64,000 bases of DNA from positions 909,400 to 973,399 of the forward strand of contig NZ_JAUQYP010000001.1 of assembly GCF_030586465.1 (NCBI RefSeq), in the 5' to 3' direction. This DNA comes from Actinotalea lenta. Lineage in GTDB: Bacteria; Actinomycetota; Actinomycetes; Actinomycetales; Cellulomonadaceae. Under the pieces are notes generated by a model, which was not told the DNA's origin, made no database searches, and worked only from the letters and a program-made list of their open reading frames with translations. Position numbers and translations under genes: made by a program. This document shows, piece by piece, positions 28,525 through 37,882 of the stretch (position 1 is the first letter of the stretch; each line of letters opens with the position of its first letter).

Positions 28525-29262
28525 ATGCCGCCTGCCTCGCCGCCGCACGAGACGCCGTTGGCGCGGACGCGCCGCGCCAGGAAGATCGACCGCGCGCTGG
28601 CCGAGCGCTACCCGGATGCCCACTGCGAGCTCGACTTCCGCACCCCGCTCGAGCTGCTGGTCGCCACGCTGCTGTCCGCCCAGACGACCGACGTCCGGGT
28701 GAACCTCGTCACCCCGGCGCTCTTCGCGCGGTACCCCGACGCCGAGGCTTACGCGGGTGCCGACCAGGCCGAGCTCGAGGAGCTGATCCGCTCCACCGGG
28801 TTCTTCCGGTCCAAGGCACGTGCGCTGATCGGTCTCGGCCGCGCCCTGGTCGAGGGCTTCGACGGCGAGGTCCCCGGACGCATGACGGACCTGGTCTCGT
28901 TGCCGGGTGTGGGACGCAAGACGGCGAACGTCGTGCTCGGCAACGCGTTCGGGGTGCCGGGCCTGCCCGTCGACACCCACGTGCTGCGGGTCACGGGCCG
29001 GCTCGGGCTGATCGACTCCGAGGACCCGGTGCAGGTCGAGGCGGAGCTGTGCGGCATGCTCCAGCGCCGCGACTGGACCATGGCGTCGCACCGGTTCATC
29101 GCGCACGGCCGGCGCACCTGCCACGCGCGCCGCCCGGCGTGCGGCGCCTGCCCGGTGGCGCGCTGGTGCCCGTCGGCCGGACTCGGACCGATGGATCCCG
29201 AGGAGGCCGGCCGCCTGGTGAAGGCGTCGGCGCACGTCGTCGGCGTGATCGCCGGGGGCTGA
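28525..29262 (+). CDS. nth: Endonuclease III (DNA glycosylase/AP lyase)
   Basis: This 245-residue base-excision enzyme removes oxidised pyrimidines. It has the helix-hairpin-helix [14 protein letters not shown] with catalytic Lys132, then Asp150 in VDTHVLRV (18 residues apart, as in E. coli). The C-terminal [4Fe-4S] ligands are arranged C-x6-C-x2-C-x5-C ([17 protein letters not shown]). About 30 residues longer at the N-terminus than E. coli Nth. It neighbours crp, as in Mycobacterium. Confidence 0.97.
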   Translation: MPPASPPHETPLARTRRARKIDRALAERYPDAHCELDFRTPLELLVATLLSAQTTDVRVNLVTPALFARYPDAEAYAGADQAELEELIRSTGFFRSKARALIGLGRALVEGFDGEVPGRMTDLVSLPGVGRKTANVVLGNAFGVPGLPVDTHVLRVTGRLGLIDSEDPVQVEAELCGMLQRRDWTMASHRFIAHGRRTCHARRPACGACPVARWCPSAGLGPMDPEEAGRLVKASAHVVGVIAGG

Positions 29263-29269
29263 CGGCGCG

Positions 29270-30175
29270 TCAGGCCAGCGAGCCGAGCCAGTCCAGGAGC
29301 AGCGCCCCGGTCTCCTCGGGCGCTTCCTCCGGGAGGAAGTGCCCGGCACGGGAGACCACCTCGAGGCGGTAGGGACGGCCGCCCGCCCAGCCGCCCACCG
29401 TCCGCAACGGCAGGCATCGGTCCTGGTCGCCGTGGACCTGAAGGACCGGCACGTCCAGCGGCTCGCGCACGGCCGCGAGGTAGCGCCGGCCGTCGACGCG
29501 GGGAGTGGACCGCACCAGCCAGCGCAGCGTCTCCATCGACGAGTGCGCCGCGAACGGAACCTGCATCGCTGTGCTGTACGTCGTGGCCTCGTCCGCCGTC
29601 GGCCAGTCCCCGGCTCCCCACTCGCGCAGCAGGCGGGCGGCGAGGTCCCCGTGGGTCAGCCGGCGTTCCGGAAACCACGGGAGCTGGAAGAAGGCCAGAT
29701 GGCGCGTCGTGGGCCGCAGCAGCAGGGGTCTGGCGGCCGCGGCCGTGTGCAGCCGTGCGGGATGCGATGCGGAGAAGGCCGCCACCGCGCGCGTGACCCC
29801 CGGACGCAGCCCAGGCATCGACCACGCGACCGTGCCGCCCAGCCCGTGGCCGACCACCACCGCCTCGCTGCGGCCCAGGGACCGGATCACCCCGGCGACG
29901 TCGCGCGTCAGCGTGGGCACGTCGTAGCCCTGCGGCGGCTTGTCCGAGGCGCCCGAGCCGCGCAGATCCATCGCGGCCACGCGGTACCCGGCCTCGGCGA
30001 GCCGGGGGATGTGATGGCGCCAGGCCCACCACATCTGCGGGAACCCGTGCAGCAGCACGACCAGCGGCCCGTCACCCGCCTCGGCCACGTGGAACCGGGC
30101 CCCGTTCGCGGCCACGAAGCGGTGCTGCCACGGCCCGTCCACCAGGACGGACGACGACTCCGGTGCGGTACGCAC
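29270..30175 (-). CDS. Alpha/beta hydrolase-fold protein lacking the nucleophile
   Basis: This 301-residue protein is of the epoxide hydrolase/haloalkane dehalogenase type: oxyanion HGFP (HGFPQMWWAW), DLRGSGASDKP, a cap with paired aromatics, and a C-terminal GHFLPEEAPEE with the catalytic His. At the nucleophile elbow, where an Asp or Ser is expected (G-x-D/S-x-G), it reads GHGLGG, so the nucleophile is Gly. It may be a non-hydrolytic member or use another residue. Its GTG start abuts the nhaA stop, so it is in the nhaA transcript. Confidence 0.82.
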   Translation of the reverse strand: MRTAPESSSVLVDGPWQHRFVAANGARFHVAEAGDGPLVVLLHGFPQMWWAWRHHIPRLAEAGYRVAAMDLRGSGASDKPPQGYDVPTLTRDVAGVIRSLGRSEAVVVGHGLGGTVAWSMPGLRPGVTRAVAAFSASHPARLHTAAAARPLLLRPTTRHLAFFQLPWFPERRLTHGDLAARLLREWGAGDWPTADEATTYSTAMQVPFAAHSSMETLRWLVRSTPRVDGRRYLAAVREPLDVPVLQVHGDQDRCLPLRTVGGWAGGRPYRLEVVSRAGHFLPEEAPEETGALLLDWLGSLA

Positions 30176-31429
30176 CTAGGCCGCCGCAACCGAGGCGTGG
30201 TGGCGGTCACGACGGGCCAGCAGGGCGCCGCCGATCGCGGCGGCCACCGCCGAGGCCACCACGATCGCCGCGCGGACGTGCTCCTCGGTCGCCGTGCCCT
30301 CGCCGTACGCGAGCGAACCGATCAGCAGCGACACGGTGAAGCCGATCCCTGCGACGAACCCGACGGCGAGCACGTCGCCCCACCCGAGGCCGCGTGCCAG
30401 GGGTGTGCGGGTGAGTGTGGAGACCACCCACGTGCCACCGAGGATCCCGAGAGGTTTGCCGAGCACCAGCCCGAGCACCACCCCCTGGGCGACGGGGTCC
30501 TTGGCGGCCGACGCGAGCGCGTCGCCGCTCAGCGACACCCCGGCCGCGAAGAGCGCGAACACCGGCACCGCCACGCCCGCGGAGATCGGACGCCACCGGT
30601 GCTCGATGTGCGCCGCGAGGCTGTGCTCCTCGCTCGCGTCCGGCGTGGCCGGCACCACGAGGCCGAGCACGACGCCTGCGATCGTGGCGTGCACCCCCGA
30701 GGCGTGCATGAAGCCCCAGGCGAGCAGGGCGAGCGGGACCAGGAGCCAGGGTGTCGTGACCCGGCGGCGGGTGAGCAGGCCGAACACGGCTGCCACGGCC
30801 AGTGACGCCGCCAGCCAGCCGATCGAGATCGACTCTGAGTAGACGATCGCGATCACGACGATCGCCAGGAGGTCGTCCACCACGGCCAGCGTGAGCAGGA
30901 AGGCGCGCAGGGAGTTCGGCAGGCTCCGGCCGACCACCGCGAGCACGGCGATGGCGAACGCGATGTCGGTCGCCGTGGGCACCGCCCAGCCCCGCAGGTC
31001 GCCGCCGTCGAGGTTCACCAGCACGAACAGCAGCGCCGGGACCGCCATGCCCCCGATCGCCGCGACCACGGGCAGGGCGGCGCTCGCCGGGCGGCGCAGC
31101 TCGCCCGCGACGATCTCGCGCTTGAGCTCGAGGCCCACCACGAAGAAGAACACGGTGAGCAGGCCGTCGGTGGCCCAGTGCGCGAGCGTCAGGTCCAGGT
31201 GCAGGGCCGCCGGCCCGACGACGGTGTGCAGCACGGTGCGGTAGCTGTCCGACCAGGGCGAGTTGGCCCACAGCAGGGCTGCCACGGCTCCGACCAGCAG
31301 CAGTGCGCCACCGGCCTTCTCGGTCCGCAGGACGTCGACGATGTTGCGCTCGTCGTCCGGTGCGATCCGGGCGAACAGGCCGGAGACGGGGCGTGCGGCC
31401 AGGCGTGCCAGTCGGGCTCGGCGCGACAT
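30176..31429 (-). CDS. nhaA: Na+/H+ antiporter NhaA
   Basis: This 417-residue polytopic protein matches NhaA throughout. It starts with VDVLRTEKAGGALLLVGAVAALLWANSPW, holds TDGLLTVFFFVVGLELKREI, PTATDIAFAIAVLA with the paired Asp of the ion site (also LTLAVVDDLLAIVVIA), and ends GFTVSLLIGSLAY. It exchanges Na+ for H+ for pH and salt homeostasis. ATG 31429 follows GAGGAG and removes a 35-residue non-conserved extension. Confidence 0.95.
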   Translation of the reverse strand: MSRRARLARLAARPVSGLFARIAPDDERNIVDVLRTEKAGGALLLVGAVAALLWANSPWSDSYRTVLHTVVGPAALHLDLTLAHWATDGLLTVFFFVVGLELKREIVAGELRRPASAALPVVAAIGGMAVPALLFVLVNLDGGDLRGWAVPTATDIAFAIAVLAVVGRSLPNSLRAFLLTLAVVDDLLAIVVIAIVYSESISIGWLAASLAVAAVFGLLTRRRVTTPWLLVPLALLAWGFMHASGVHATIAGVVLGLVVPATPDASEEHSLAAHIEHRWRPISAGVAVPVFALFAAGVSLSGDALASAAKDPVAQGVVLGLVLGKPLGILGGTWVVSTLTRTPLARGLGWGDVLAVGFVAGIGFTVSLLIGSLAYGEGTATEEHVRAAIVVASAVAAAIGGALLARRDRHHASVAAA

Positions 31430-31502
31430 GCGACTCCTCGGGTGGATGACGTGCCGACCAGACTTCCCGGCTCTCCCGGCTCCCAGGATAGGCGAGGGCG
31501 CA

Positions 31503-32222
31503 TCAGGCCGGTTCCTCGGCTCCCCGCGAGGCATCCTGGTCGGTCCGGCCGCGGGGCGGGTCGAACCGGTAGCCGACGTTGCGGACCGTCCCGATCAGCT
31601 GCTCGTGCTCCGGGCCCAGCTTGGCGCGCAGCCGCCGGACGTGGACGTCCACCGTGCGGGTGCCGCCGAAGTAGTCGTATCCCCAGACCTCCTGGAGCAG
31701 CTGCGCGCGGGTGAAGACGCGGCCCGGGTGCTGGGCGAGGTACCGCAGCAGCTCGAACTCCTTGTAGGTCAGGTCCAGCGCACGGCCCCGGACCCGAGCC
31801 GTGTAGCCGCCGGGGTCGATGCTCAGGTCCCCCGACGAGATCTCCTCGGGCTCGTCCCGGTCGCCGCCGGCCGCCGCGCGCTCCATGACGAGGCGCAGCC
31901 TGGCCTCGACCTCGGCGGGCGACGCGTCCTCGAGCAGCAGGTCCGCCGCGCCCCACTCGTCGGTGACCACCGTCAGACCGCCCTCGGTGAGCACGAGCAC
32001 GAGCGGCACCGAGAGCCCGGTCGCGCGCAGCAGACGGCACGTGGACCGGGCCGTGGCCAGGTCGCGTCGGGCGTCCAGGAGGAGCACGTCCGCGTCCGGA
32101 GCGTCCAGCAGGGCCGACGGCTCGACGGGCAGCACCCTGACCCGGTGGGCGAGCAGCCCCAGCGCCGGCAGCACGTGGGCCGAGCCCCCGGTCGACGGTG
32201 TCAGCAGGAGCAGGTCTGCCAC
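31503..32222 (-). CDS. glnR: GlnR-type winged-helix response regulator
   Basis: This 239-residue protein begins [20 protein letters not shown], as GlnR of Streptomyces does. It has an atypical receiver domain ([16 protein letters not shown]) and an OmpR-type DNA-binding domain almost identical to GlnR ([39 protein letters not shown]). GlnR is an orphan regulator of nitrogen assimilation (glnA, amtB, nir genes). GTG 32222 follows GGAGGA. No histidine kinase is adjacent, as expected for GlnR. Confidence 0.93.
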   Translation of the reverse strand: MADLLLLTPSTGGSAHVLPALGLLAHRVRVLPVEPSALLDAPDADVLLLDARRDLATARSTCRLLRATGLSVPLVLVLTEGGLTVVTDEWGAADLLLEDASPAEVEARLRLVMERAAAGGDRDEPEEISSGDLSIDPGGYTARVRGRALDLTYKEFELLRYLAQHPGRVFTRAQLLQEVWGYDYFGGTRTVDVHVRRLRAKLGPEHEQLIGTVRNVGYRFDPPRGRTDQDASRGAEEPA

Positions 32223-32335
32223 TGTCGGTCCTCCAGAGGTGGGCGCCCCAACGGTACCGGGGTGTCGCCCGTGCCCGGCGCGGTTTCTGCGACACTGCTG
32301 CCCGTGCCTGCACCCCCTGCCCGGCCCGAGCACTG

Positions 32336-33070
32336 ATGCACGTCACGACACGGGCCGTCCTGACCGCCGCGGCCGCCGCCGCCGTGGCGGCTGCCGGGGT
32401 GTTCGGAGAGCCCTGGCTCACGGCGGTGTCGGTGCTGGTCGCCCTCGGTTTCGCGACCGGGTGGCCGCGCCTGCTGCGACTGCCGGCACCGCAGGGCTCG
32501 GCGGTGGTCGTCGCCCTCGGCGGAGCTGGGGGCGTGCTGGCCGTGAGCCTGACGCGAGGAGACCCGGTGCTGCGTGGCCTGCCGGAGGTCGTCGCGCTCG
32601 CGGTCCTCCTGGCCTTCGTCAACGAGCTCGTCAGGACCGACGGCCGGCGACGGCTCGTCGAGTCGGTCGCCGGCGGGGTGAGCGGCGTGCTCATCGGTTC
32701 GGCCGCAGCAGGCTGGCCGGCCGCGCTGCGGACACCGGCCGACGTCGGCCTGGTCGTGACCGGTGCGCTGGCACTGTTCTTCGCTGCTGCGGCGTCCGCC
32801 GTGCCGTTCGGGGGCTGGACCGCGGCGGGTATCACCGTGTTCGCCGGAGCTCTCGGCGGGCTCGGCGCGGGCATCGTGATGGCTCCGGTCGGGCCTGCCG
32901 CGGGCACCCTGCTTGGGCTCGCCGTGGGTCTGCTCGTCGCGGTGCTGCACGTCCTCCTGGACCGCGTGCCCGCGCTGGCCCGCCGGTCGGCGTCCGTCGC
33001 GGCCCTGCTGCTGCCCGTCTCGGTGAGCGGGATCCTCGTGTACATCGTGGGGCGTGTCCTGCTCGGCTGA
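32336..33070 (+). CDS. Hypothetical integral membrane protein
   Basis: This 244-residue very hydrophobic protein has about eight membrane helices, rich in Ala/Val/Gly/Leu. I recognise no family motif. It is divergent from glnR and followed by a run of small conserved genes on the same strand. The ATG at 32336 is chosen because residues before it in the frame are not protein-like. Confidence 0.7.
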   Translation: MHVTTRAVLTAAAAAAVAAAGVFGEPWLTAVSVLVALGFATGWPRLLRLPAPQGSAVVVALGGAGGVLAVSLTRGDPVLRGLPEVVALAVLLAFVNELVRTDGRRRLVESVAGGVSGVLIGSAAAGWPAALRTPADVGLVVTGALALFFAAAASAVPFGGWTAAGITVFAGALGGLGAGIVMAPVGPAAGTLLGLAVGLLVAVLHVLLDRVPALARRSASVAALLLPVSVSGILVYIVGRVLLG

Positions 33071-33104
33071 CCGCGCCGACCGGCGCGGCACGGCCGACGG
33101 CCCG

Positions 33105-33110
33105 TAGGAT
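33105..33110 (+). promoter_or_regulatory. TAGGAT -10 box, leaderless small membrane protein
   Basis: TAGGAT lies seven nt before ATG 33118. Confidence 0.55.
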
Positions 33111-33117
33111 CGCGGAC

Positions 33118-33225
33118 ATGACCGGTCTCGAGCTGTTCTACATCGGCCTTCTGGTGGCGACCACGGTGACCATCGGCTGGTTCGCCGTGTACGTCGTCCT
33201 CAAGCTCTTCAAGGGCCAGCGCTGA
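33118..33225 (+). CDS. 35-residue single-pass membrane peptide
   Basis: TGLELFYIGLLVATTVTIGW then FAVYVVLKLFKGQR: a single hydrophobic helix with a basic KLFKGQR tail. The TAGGAT -10 box seven nt before its ATG and the three-base gap to the nitrobindin-like gene support it as real. Similar tiny basic-tailed membrane proteins sit before nitrobindin/YgfZ genes in other actinobacteria, as far as I recall. Function unknown. Confidence 0.65.
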   Translation: MTGLELFYIGLLVATTVTIGWFAVYVVLKLFKGQR

Positions 33226-33228
33226 GCG

Positions 33229-33741
33229 ATGCCCTTCGTCATCCCCGAGGGGCTGGCTCCCGAGGTGTACCCGCTCGCCTGGCTGGTGGGGCGGTGGCGG
33301 GGCACCGGTGAGGTCTCCTACCCCCAGGTCCCGCGCGTCGAGGTCACCGGGCAGGTGGAGGTCGACCACGACGGGGGCCCGTACCTGACCTGGCGATCCA
33401 CCCTGACCCTGGCCGGCTCCGACCGGGTGTGGGGGACCGAGCAGGGCTTCTGGCGCGTCCCGGCGGACCGCCCCGACGACCTGGGGGAGGGTCAGTTCCC
33501 GGTCGAGCTGATGCTCACCGACCCGGCCGGATACCTCACGCTGTACGCCGGCGTGGTCGCGGGGGGGCGCATCGACCTGGCGTCGGACCTCATGGCGCGT
33601 ACCCCCGACGCCGCGGAGCTGACGGCCGCGACGCGGCTGCTGGGCCTGGTGGACGGGGAGCTGATGTGGACCTGGGACATCGCGGCGTTCGGCGAGCCCC
33701 TGCAGTCCTACGCGGCGCTGCGGATGGAGCGGCTCGCATGA
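33229..33741 (+). CDS. Ferric nitrobindin-like protein lacking the haem histidine
   Basis: This 170-residue beta-barrel protein of the FABP/nitrobindin (THAP4-like) family has the signature G-x-W-x-G-x-G (LVGRWRGTGEVSYP) and WGTEQGFWRV. The C-terminal strand reads LQSYAALRMERL where haem-binding nitrobindins have His (L-x-P-H-L); here the position is Tyr. Relatives without the His are known and may not bind haem. Its stop overlaps the ygfZ start (ATGA). Confidence 0.88.
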   Translation: MPFVIPEGLAPEVYPLAWLVGRWRGTGEVSYPQVPRVEVTGQVEVDHDGGPYLTWRSTLTLAGSDRVWGTEQGFWRVPADRPDDLGEGQFPVELMLTDPAGYLTLYAGVVAGGRIDLASDLMARTPDAAELTAATRLLGLVDGELMWTWDIAAFGEPLQSYAALRMERLA

Positions 33742-34835
33742 GCAGCCCCCTGCTCGCGCGGCCCGGCGCGGTCGAGGCGTCCGGTCCCGACGCCGGCGTG
33801 GCCTGGCACTACGGGGACCCGACGGGCGAGCAGCGGGCGCTCGAGGCCGGCGGTGCGGTGGTGGACCAGTCGCACCTCGGGGTGGTCACCGTCACCGGCC
33901 CGGACCGCCTGACCTGGCTGCACTCGATCACGTCCCAGCACCTGGAGGCGCTGCCCCCGCGTACCTCCACCGAGACGCTCGTCCTCAGCCCGCACGGGCA
34001 CATCGAGCACGCCGCGGGGGTCGTGGACGACGGCGAGACGACGTGGCTGATCACCGAGACCGCGCCCGCGCTGGCCGCCTGGCTGGACTCGATGCGGTTC
34101 ACCCGCCGGGTCGAGATCGCCGACGTCACCGAGGCCTGGGCCGCGGTGGGCGAGGCGGTTCGCCAGGAGGGTGCCGAGGGCGAGCCCGTCACCTGGGCGG
34201 ACCCGTGGCCGCAGGTCGCGGCCGGGGGGACCCGTTACGGGGCGCCCGACCAGGAGCACCCCGGCCGGGAGCGCGCCTGGCGGCTCGTGCTGGTCCCGCG
34301 CACGGCGCTGGCCGACGAGGTCGGCGCGCGCGAACGCGCCGGCTGGCGACCCGCCGGGACCTGGGCGCTGGAGGCCCTGCGCATCGAGGCCTGGCGGCCG
34401 AGGGCCGCAACGGAGGTCGACCACCGGACCATCCCGCACGAGCTCGACTGGCTGCGCACCGCGGTGCACCTCGCCAAGGGCTGCTACCGGGGCCAGGAGA
34501 CGGTGGCCCGCGTGCACAACATGAGCCGTCCGCCGCGTCGGCTCGCCCTGCTGCACCTGGACGGCTCGGGACACCTGCTGCCTGAACCGGGTGCACCCGT
34601 GCGGGCCGGGGAGCGTGAGGTGGGGCGTGTGACGACGGTGGCCCGCCACCACGTGCTGGGCCCGGTGGCCCTGGGTGTGCTGCGACGCGGCACGCCGAGC
34701 GACGTCGAGCTGCTCGTGGACTGCGACGGTGGGCCCGTGGCCGCCGGCCAGGAGGTCGTCGTGCCGGCCGAGGGCGTGTCGAGCGACCGCCCTGCGCCGC
34801 GTCCACGGCTGGGGATCACCCCGCCGGGTCGGTGA
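33738..34835 (+). CDS. ygfZ: Folate-binding YgfZ/GcvT-like protein (Fe-S cluster maintenance)
   Basis: This 365-residue protein of the GcvT fold has the signature KGCYRGQE in the middle (LAKGCYRGQETVARV), the site of the YgfZ redox Cys. The N-terminal half has DRLTWLHSITSQHL. It supports repair of certain iron-sulphur enzymes using tetrahydrofolate. The start overlaps the nitrobindin-like gene, a pairing seen in many actinobacteria. The hydrogenase and nth in this window are Fe-S proteins, but no direct link is shown. Confidence 0.92.
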   Translation: MSSPLLARPGAVEASGPDAGVAWHYGDPTGEQRALEAGGAVVDQSHLGVVTVTGPDRLTWLHSITSQHLEALPPRTSTETLVLSPHGHIEHAAGVVDDGETTWLITETAPALAAWLDSMRFTRRVEIADVTEAWAAVGEAVRQEGAEGEPVTWADPWPQVAAGGTRYGAPDQEHPGRERAWRLVLVPRTALADEVGARERAGWRPAGTWALEALRIEAWRPRAATEVDHRTIPHELDWLRTAVHLAKGCYRGQETVARVHNMSRPPRRLALLHLDGSGHLLPEPGAPVRAGEREVGRVTTVARHHVLGPVALGVLRRGTPSDVELLVDCDGGPVAAGQEVVVPAEGVSSDRPAPRPRLGITPPGR

Positions 34836-34851
34836 CCCGGGTGAGTCGCCG

Positions 34852-35931
34852 GTGAGGTTCGGGCCGGAGCTGGCGGCCCGTGCGCGCCAGGGATGGGCAC
34901 GGGTGCGCAGGGCGGCGGTCCCCGTCGCGCTCGCGTCGGTCGGCGCCGGGGGCGCCTACGCGATCGCACGCTACGGGCTCGGCCACCCCAAGCCCTTCTT
35001 CGCCCCGGTGGCGGCGTGGATCGCGCTCGGGTTCAGTGCGGACCGCAACCTGCGTCGCGTCGCCGAGCTCGCCATCGGGGTGGCGATCGGGGTGCTGGCC
35101 GGGGACCAGCTCGTGCACCGGATCGGCACGGGGGCGATCCAGGTGGCCGTCGTGCTCGCCCTGGCGGTGCTCCTGGCCAGGTTGCTGGACCGCGGTGACC
35201 TGCTGGCCGTGCAGGCCGGCGTCCAGGCCATGATCGTGGTGGTGCTGCCGGCGTCCGGTGCGGGCGGTCCGGTGGGTCGGTGGCTGGACGCGGCCGTGGG
35301 TGGCCTGGTGGCCCTGGTGATCGCCGCCCTGACTCCGCAGGACCCGCGGCGCCGCGCCCGCTCGGTCGCCGAGGAGGCCATGACGGAGATCGCCGAGGTG
35401 CTCGGCACGTTGGCGCAGGGGTTGCGCACCGGTGACCCCGCCTTGGCCCGGCAGGCGCTGCTGCGCGGGCGCGCGTCGCAGCCGGTGCTGGACGCCTGGC
35501 ACGCCGCGGCCGTCAGTGCGCGCCAGGCGGCGCGCCTCTCGCCTGCGTTCCGGCGGCATCGTGACGAGCTCGCGGCCCTCGTGGCGGCCGCGACGCTGGC
35601 CGACCGGGCGATGCGGAACGCACGCGTGCTGGCGCGGCGCGCGGAGAGCGTGGCGGGCGACGAGGACGTCGCCGCCCTGGCCGAGGTCGTGGAGCTGGCG
35701 CGGCGCGGTGCCCAGGAGACCGCGGCGGCGTTGTCCACCGGCGCGGGGACGGGCGCCGCCGTGCGGACACTCGCCAGGGCCGCGGAGCAGAGCGACCCGT
35801 GGCACCTCGCGCCGGGCGGCGACCTGCACGTCCAGGGCCTGGTGCTCCTGCTGCGCTCCCTCGTGGTGGACCTCGCCGAGACCGCGGGCGTGGAGCCGGA
35901 GGCGGCGCGCGCGATGCTCCCGGAGATCTGA
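34852..35931 (+). CDS. FUSC-family membrane protein
   Basis: This 359-residue protein has a hydrophobic half of about five or six helices (AYAIARYGLGHPKPFFAPVA onward) and a soluble, helical C-terminal half rich in Ala/Arg. It matches the fusaric-acid-resistance/aromatic-acid exporter-like family (DUF939/FUSC_2), probably exporting an organic acid; this is inferred from family. GTG 34852 is the start consistent with homology. Confidence 0.8.
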   Translation: MRFGPELAARARQGWARVRRAAVPVALASVGAGGAYAIARYGLGHPKPFFAPVAAWIALGFSADRNLRRVAELAIGVAIGVLAGDQLVHRIGTGAIQVAVVLALAVLLARLLDRGDLLAVQAGVQAMIVVVLPASGAGGPVGRWLDAAVGGLVALVIAALTPQDPRRRARSVAEEAMTEIAEVLGTLAQGLRTGDPALARQALLRGRASQPVLDAWHAAAVSARQAARLSPAFRRHRDELAALVAAATLADRAMRNARVLARRAESVAGDEDVAALAEVVELARRGAQETAAALSTGAGTGAAVRTLARAAEQSDPWHLAPGGDLHVQGLVLLLRSLVVDLAETAGVEPEAARAMLPEI

Positions 35932-35999
35932 CGGGATTCACCCGCCGGGTCACCTGGGCGGAGTACCAAGGTCATCCGGCGAGGGGTCGATGGAGAGAC

Positions 36000-37049
36000 A
36001 TGCCCTCCGACGGTCTGCTCGAGCCCCGGGACCATGTGTCCGCGGGGCGCACGGGCGCCGCCGTGACCCTCCTGGCCGCCGGGGCCATGGTGGGCTACGA
36101 GGTGCTCGGCGCCGTCCTGGGCCTGTCCCGCTCCACCCCCACGACGCTCGTGCAGGCCACCGTGATCGGGTCGGTCCTGGTGCTTGCCGGCACGTTGGTC
36201 GGGTCCGTGCCGGACCGCGTGCCGCGGTGGGTGTGGACGGCGGGCTCGGTCCTGGGGGTGGCCGTCGTGCTGTGGCTGGGGCTGGTGACCCACGACTCCC
36301 GGGCGGCGGGGCAGATCGGCTTCATCTACCCGGTGGTCTTCGCCGCGGCCAACCTGCGCGCACCGGTGGCGTGGACGGTGTCCGCGCTCGCAGCGTCGAG
36401 CGACGTCGTCCTGTCCGTGGTCGTCCTGCCCGCCCGGGAGGCTGTCGCGGACGCCTTCGTGATGACGGCAGCCCTGGCGATGGTCACGGCCGCGCTCCAG
36501 ATGGTGGCGGACCGCCAGGATGCCCTGACCGGCCGGCTCAGCGAGATCGCCGCGATCGACCAGCTGACGGGGCTCGCCAGCCGGCGGCGGCTGGAGGAGG
36601 TGGCGCACGAGGTGCTCGCCACCCCGTGCCCGGCGGAGGACCTCGCGCTGGGCACGGGGCTCGCGATCGTGGACCTGGACCACTTCAAGGCCCTCAACGA
36701 CACCTACGGACACCCCGTGGGCGACGCGGCGCTCGTGCACGTCGCAGCGTTGCTGCGCACCTCGTGCCCGAGCAAGGCGACCGTCGCGCGGCTCGGCGGG
36801 GACGAGCTCGCCGTCCTGCTGCCGTGCGGGCCGCCGGAGGAGGTGGGGACCGTGATGGAGCGGTTCCACGACGCCGTCCGCACGAGCCCCATGAACCATC
36901 TGGGACGCGTCCTCGCGCTGAGCGTCAGCGTCGGCGGGACGCACGTGCCCGCGATGCAGGAGCCGGACCTCGCGGTGCTCTACGCGCGCGCCGACGAGGC
37001 GCTCTACCAGGCCAAGCTCCAGGGCCGTGGGCGCGTGGTGGTCGAGTAG
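36000..37049 (+). CDS. Membrane-bound diguanylate cyclase (GGDEF domain)
   Basis: This 349-residue protein has six or so N-terminal membrane helices (about 18-175), then a GGDEF domain (about 185-345). Conserved elements are DQLTGLASRRRLE, DLDHFKALNDTYGHPVGD, and the active site RLGGDELAVLL (GGDEL, an accepted variant). No RxxD inhibitory site is present at the usual place. It should make c-di-GMP from two GTP. A GGAGAG is just ahead of the ATG. The membrane part may sense a ligand. Confidence 0.92.
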   Translation: MPSDGLLEPRDHVSAGRTGAAVTLLAAGAMVGYEVLGAVLGLSRSTPTTLVQATVIGSVLVLAGTLVGSVPDRVPRWVWTAGSVLGVAVVLWLGLVTHDSRAAGQIGFIYPVVFAAANLRAPVAWTVSALAASSDVVLSVVVLPAREAVADAFVMTAALAMVTAALQMVADRQDALTGRLSEIAAIDQLTGLASRRRLEEVAHEVLATPCPAEDLALGTGLAIVDLDHFKALNDTYGHPVGDAALVHVAALLRTSCPSKATVARLGGDELAVLLPCGPPEEVGTVMERFHDAVRTSPMNHLGRVLALSVSVGGTHVPAMQEPDLAVLYARADEALYQAKLQGRGRVVVE

Positions 37050-37089
37050 CGTCCGCGGCCGGGCGTCGTGGCCGGCCGGAGGGCGCCCG

Positions 37090-37095
37090 TAGGCT
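37090..37095 (+). promoter_or_regulatory. TAGGCT -10 box, leaderless DUF2516 gene
   Basis: TAGGCT lies six nt before GTG 37102. Confidence 0.6.
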
Positions 37096-37101
37096 GGTCC
37101 C

Positions 37102-37422
37102 GTGATCCGCACCGCTCAGCTCCTCGTGTTCGGCCTGCTGTACCTGGCCGTGTTCGTGTTCAGCCTGCTCGCGCTGATCGACGCCGCACGGCGGCCCTCC
37201 CAGGCCTTCGTGGCAGCCGGCAAGCGGACCAAAGGCTTCTGGGTGGGCGTCACCGGGGCGTGTACCGCGGTGTCCTTCGCGGCGATGCCTCCGCTGGGCG
37301 CGCCCCTCGGGTTCCTCGTGCTGATCGCGGCCGTCGGCGCGATCGTCTACCTGGTCGACGTCCGCCCGGCGCTGGGATCCGGACCGCGGCGTCCGGGCCC
37401 GCGCCGCTCCGGCGGCTGGTGA
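37102..37422 (+). CDS. DUF2516 membrane protein
   Basis: This 106-residue protein has three membrane helices and the segment [24 protein letters not shown], characteristic of actinobacterial DUF2516. It stops one base before dtd, so they are one transcript. Function unknown. Confidence 0.85.
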   Translation: MIRTAQLLVFGLLYLAVFVFSLLALIDAARRPSQAFVAAGKRTKGFWVGVTGACTAVSFAAMPPLGAPLGFLVLIAAVGAIVYLVDVRPALGSGPRRPGPRRSGGW

Positions 37423-37423
37423 C

Positions 37424-37861
37424 GTGCGCGCCGTCGTGCAACGGGTGACCCGGGCGGCGGTCCGGGTCGACGGTGAGGTGGTCGGAGCGATCGACGAGCC
37501 GGGGCTCGTCGTCCTGCTCGGGGCGACCCACGACGACGGTCCGGCGGAGGTGGCATGGATCGCGCGCAAGGTGGCCGACCTGCGCATCCTGCGGGACGAG
37601 CAGGCCGCCGTCGACGCGGGCGCGCCGGTGCTCGTGGTCAGTCAGTTCACGCTCTACGCCGACGTGCGCAAGGGCCGCCGGCCCACCTGGAACGCCGCGG
37701 CCCCCGGCGCGGTCGCCGAGCCCCTCGTCGACCAGGTCGTCGACGAGCTGCGTGCCCGGGGGCTGCGGGTGGCGACCGGCGTGTTCGGAGCGGACATGGC
37801 GGTGGAGCTCACCAACGACGGACCCGTGACCCTGGTGCTGGAGACCCCTGCGCGCGCCTGA
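37424..37861 (+). CDS. dtd: D-aminoacyl-tRNA deacylase
   Basis: This 145-residue enzyme hydrolyses D-amino acids from mischarged tRNA. It has the two defining motifs: [15 protein letters not shown] (catalytic Thr) and TNDGPVTL (the NxGPVT loop with cis Gly-Pro). [17 protein letters not shown] is the typical N-terminus. Full length. Confidence 0.97.
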   Translation: MRAVVQRVTRAAVRVDGEVVGAIDEPGLVVLLGATHDDGPAEVAWIARKVADLRILRDEQAAVDAGAPVLVVSQFTLYADVRKGRRPTWNAAAPGAVAEPLVDQVVDELRARGLRVATGVFGADMAVELTNDGPVTLVLETPARA

Positions 37862-37882
37862 CCGAGGGTGCAGGCTGGTCGG

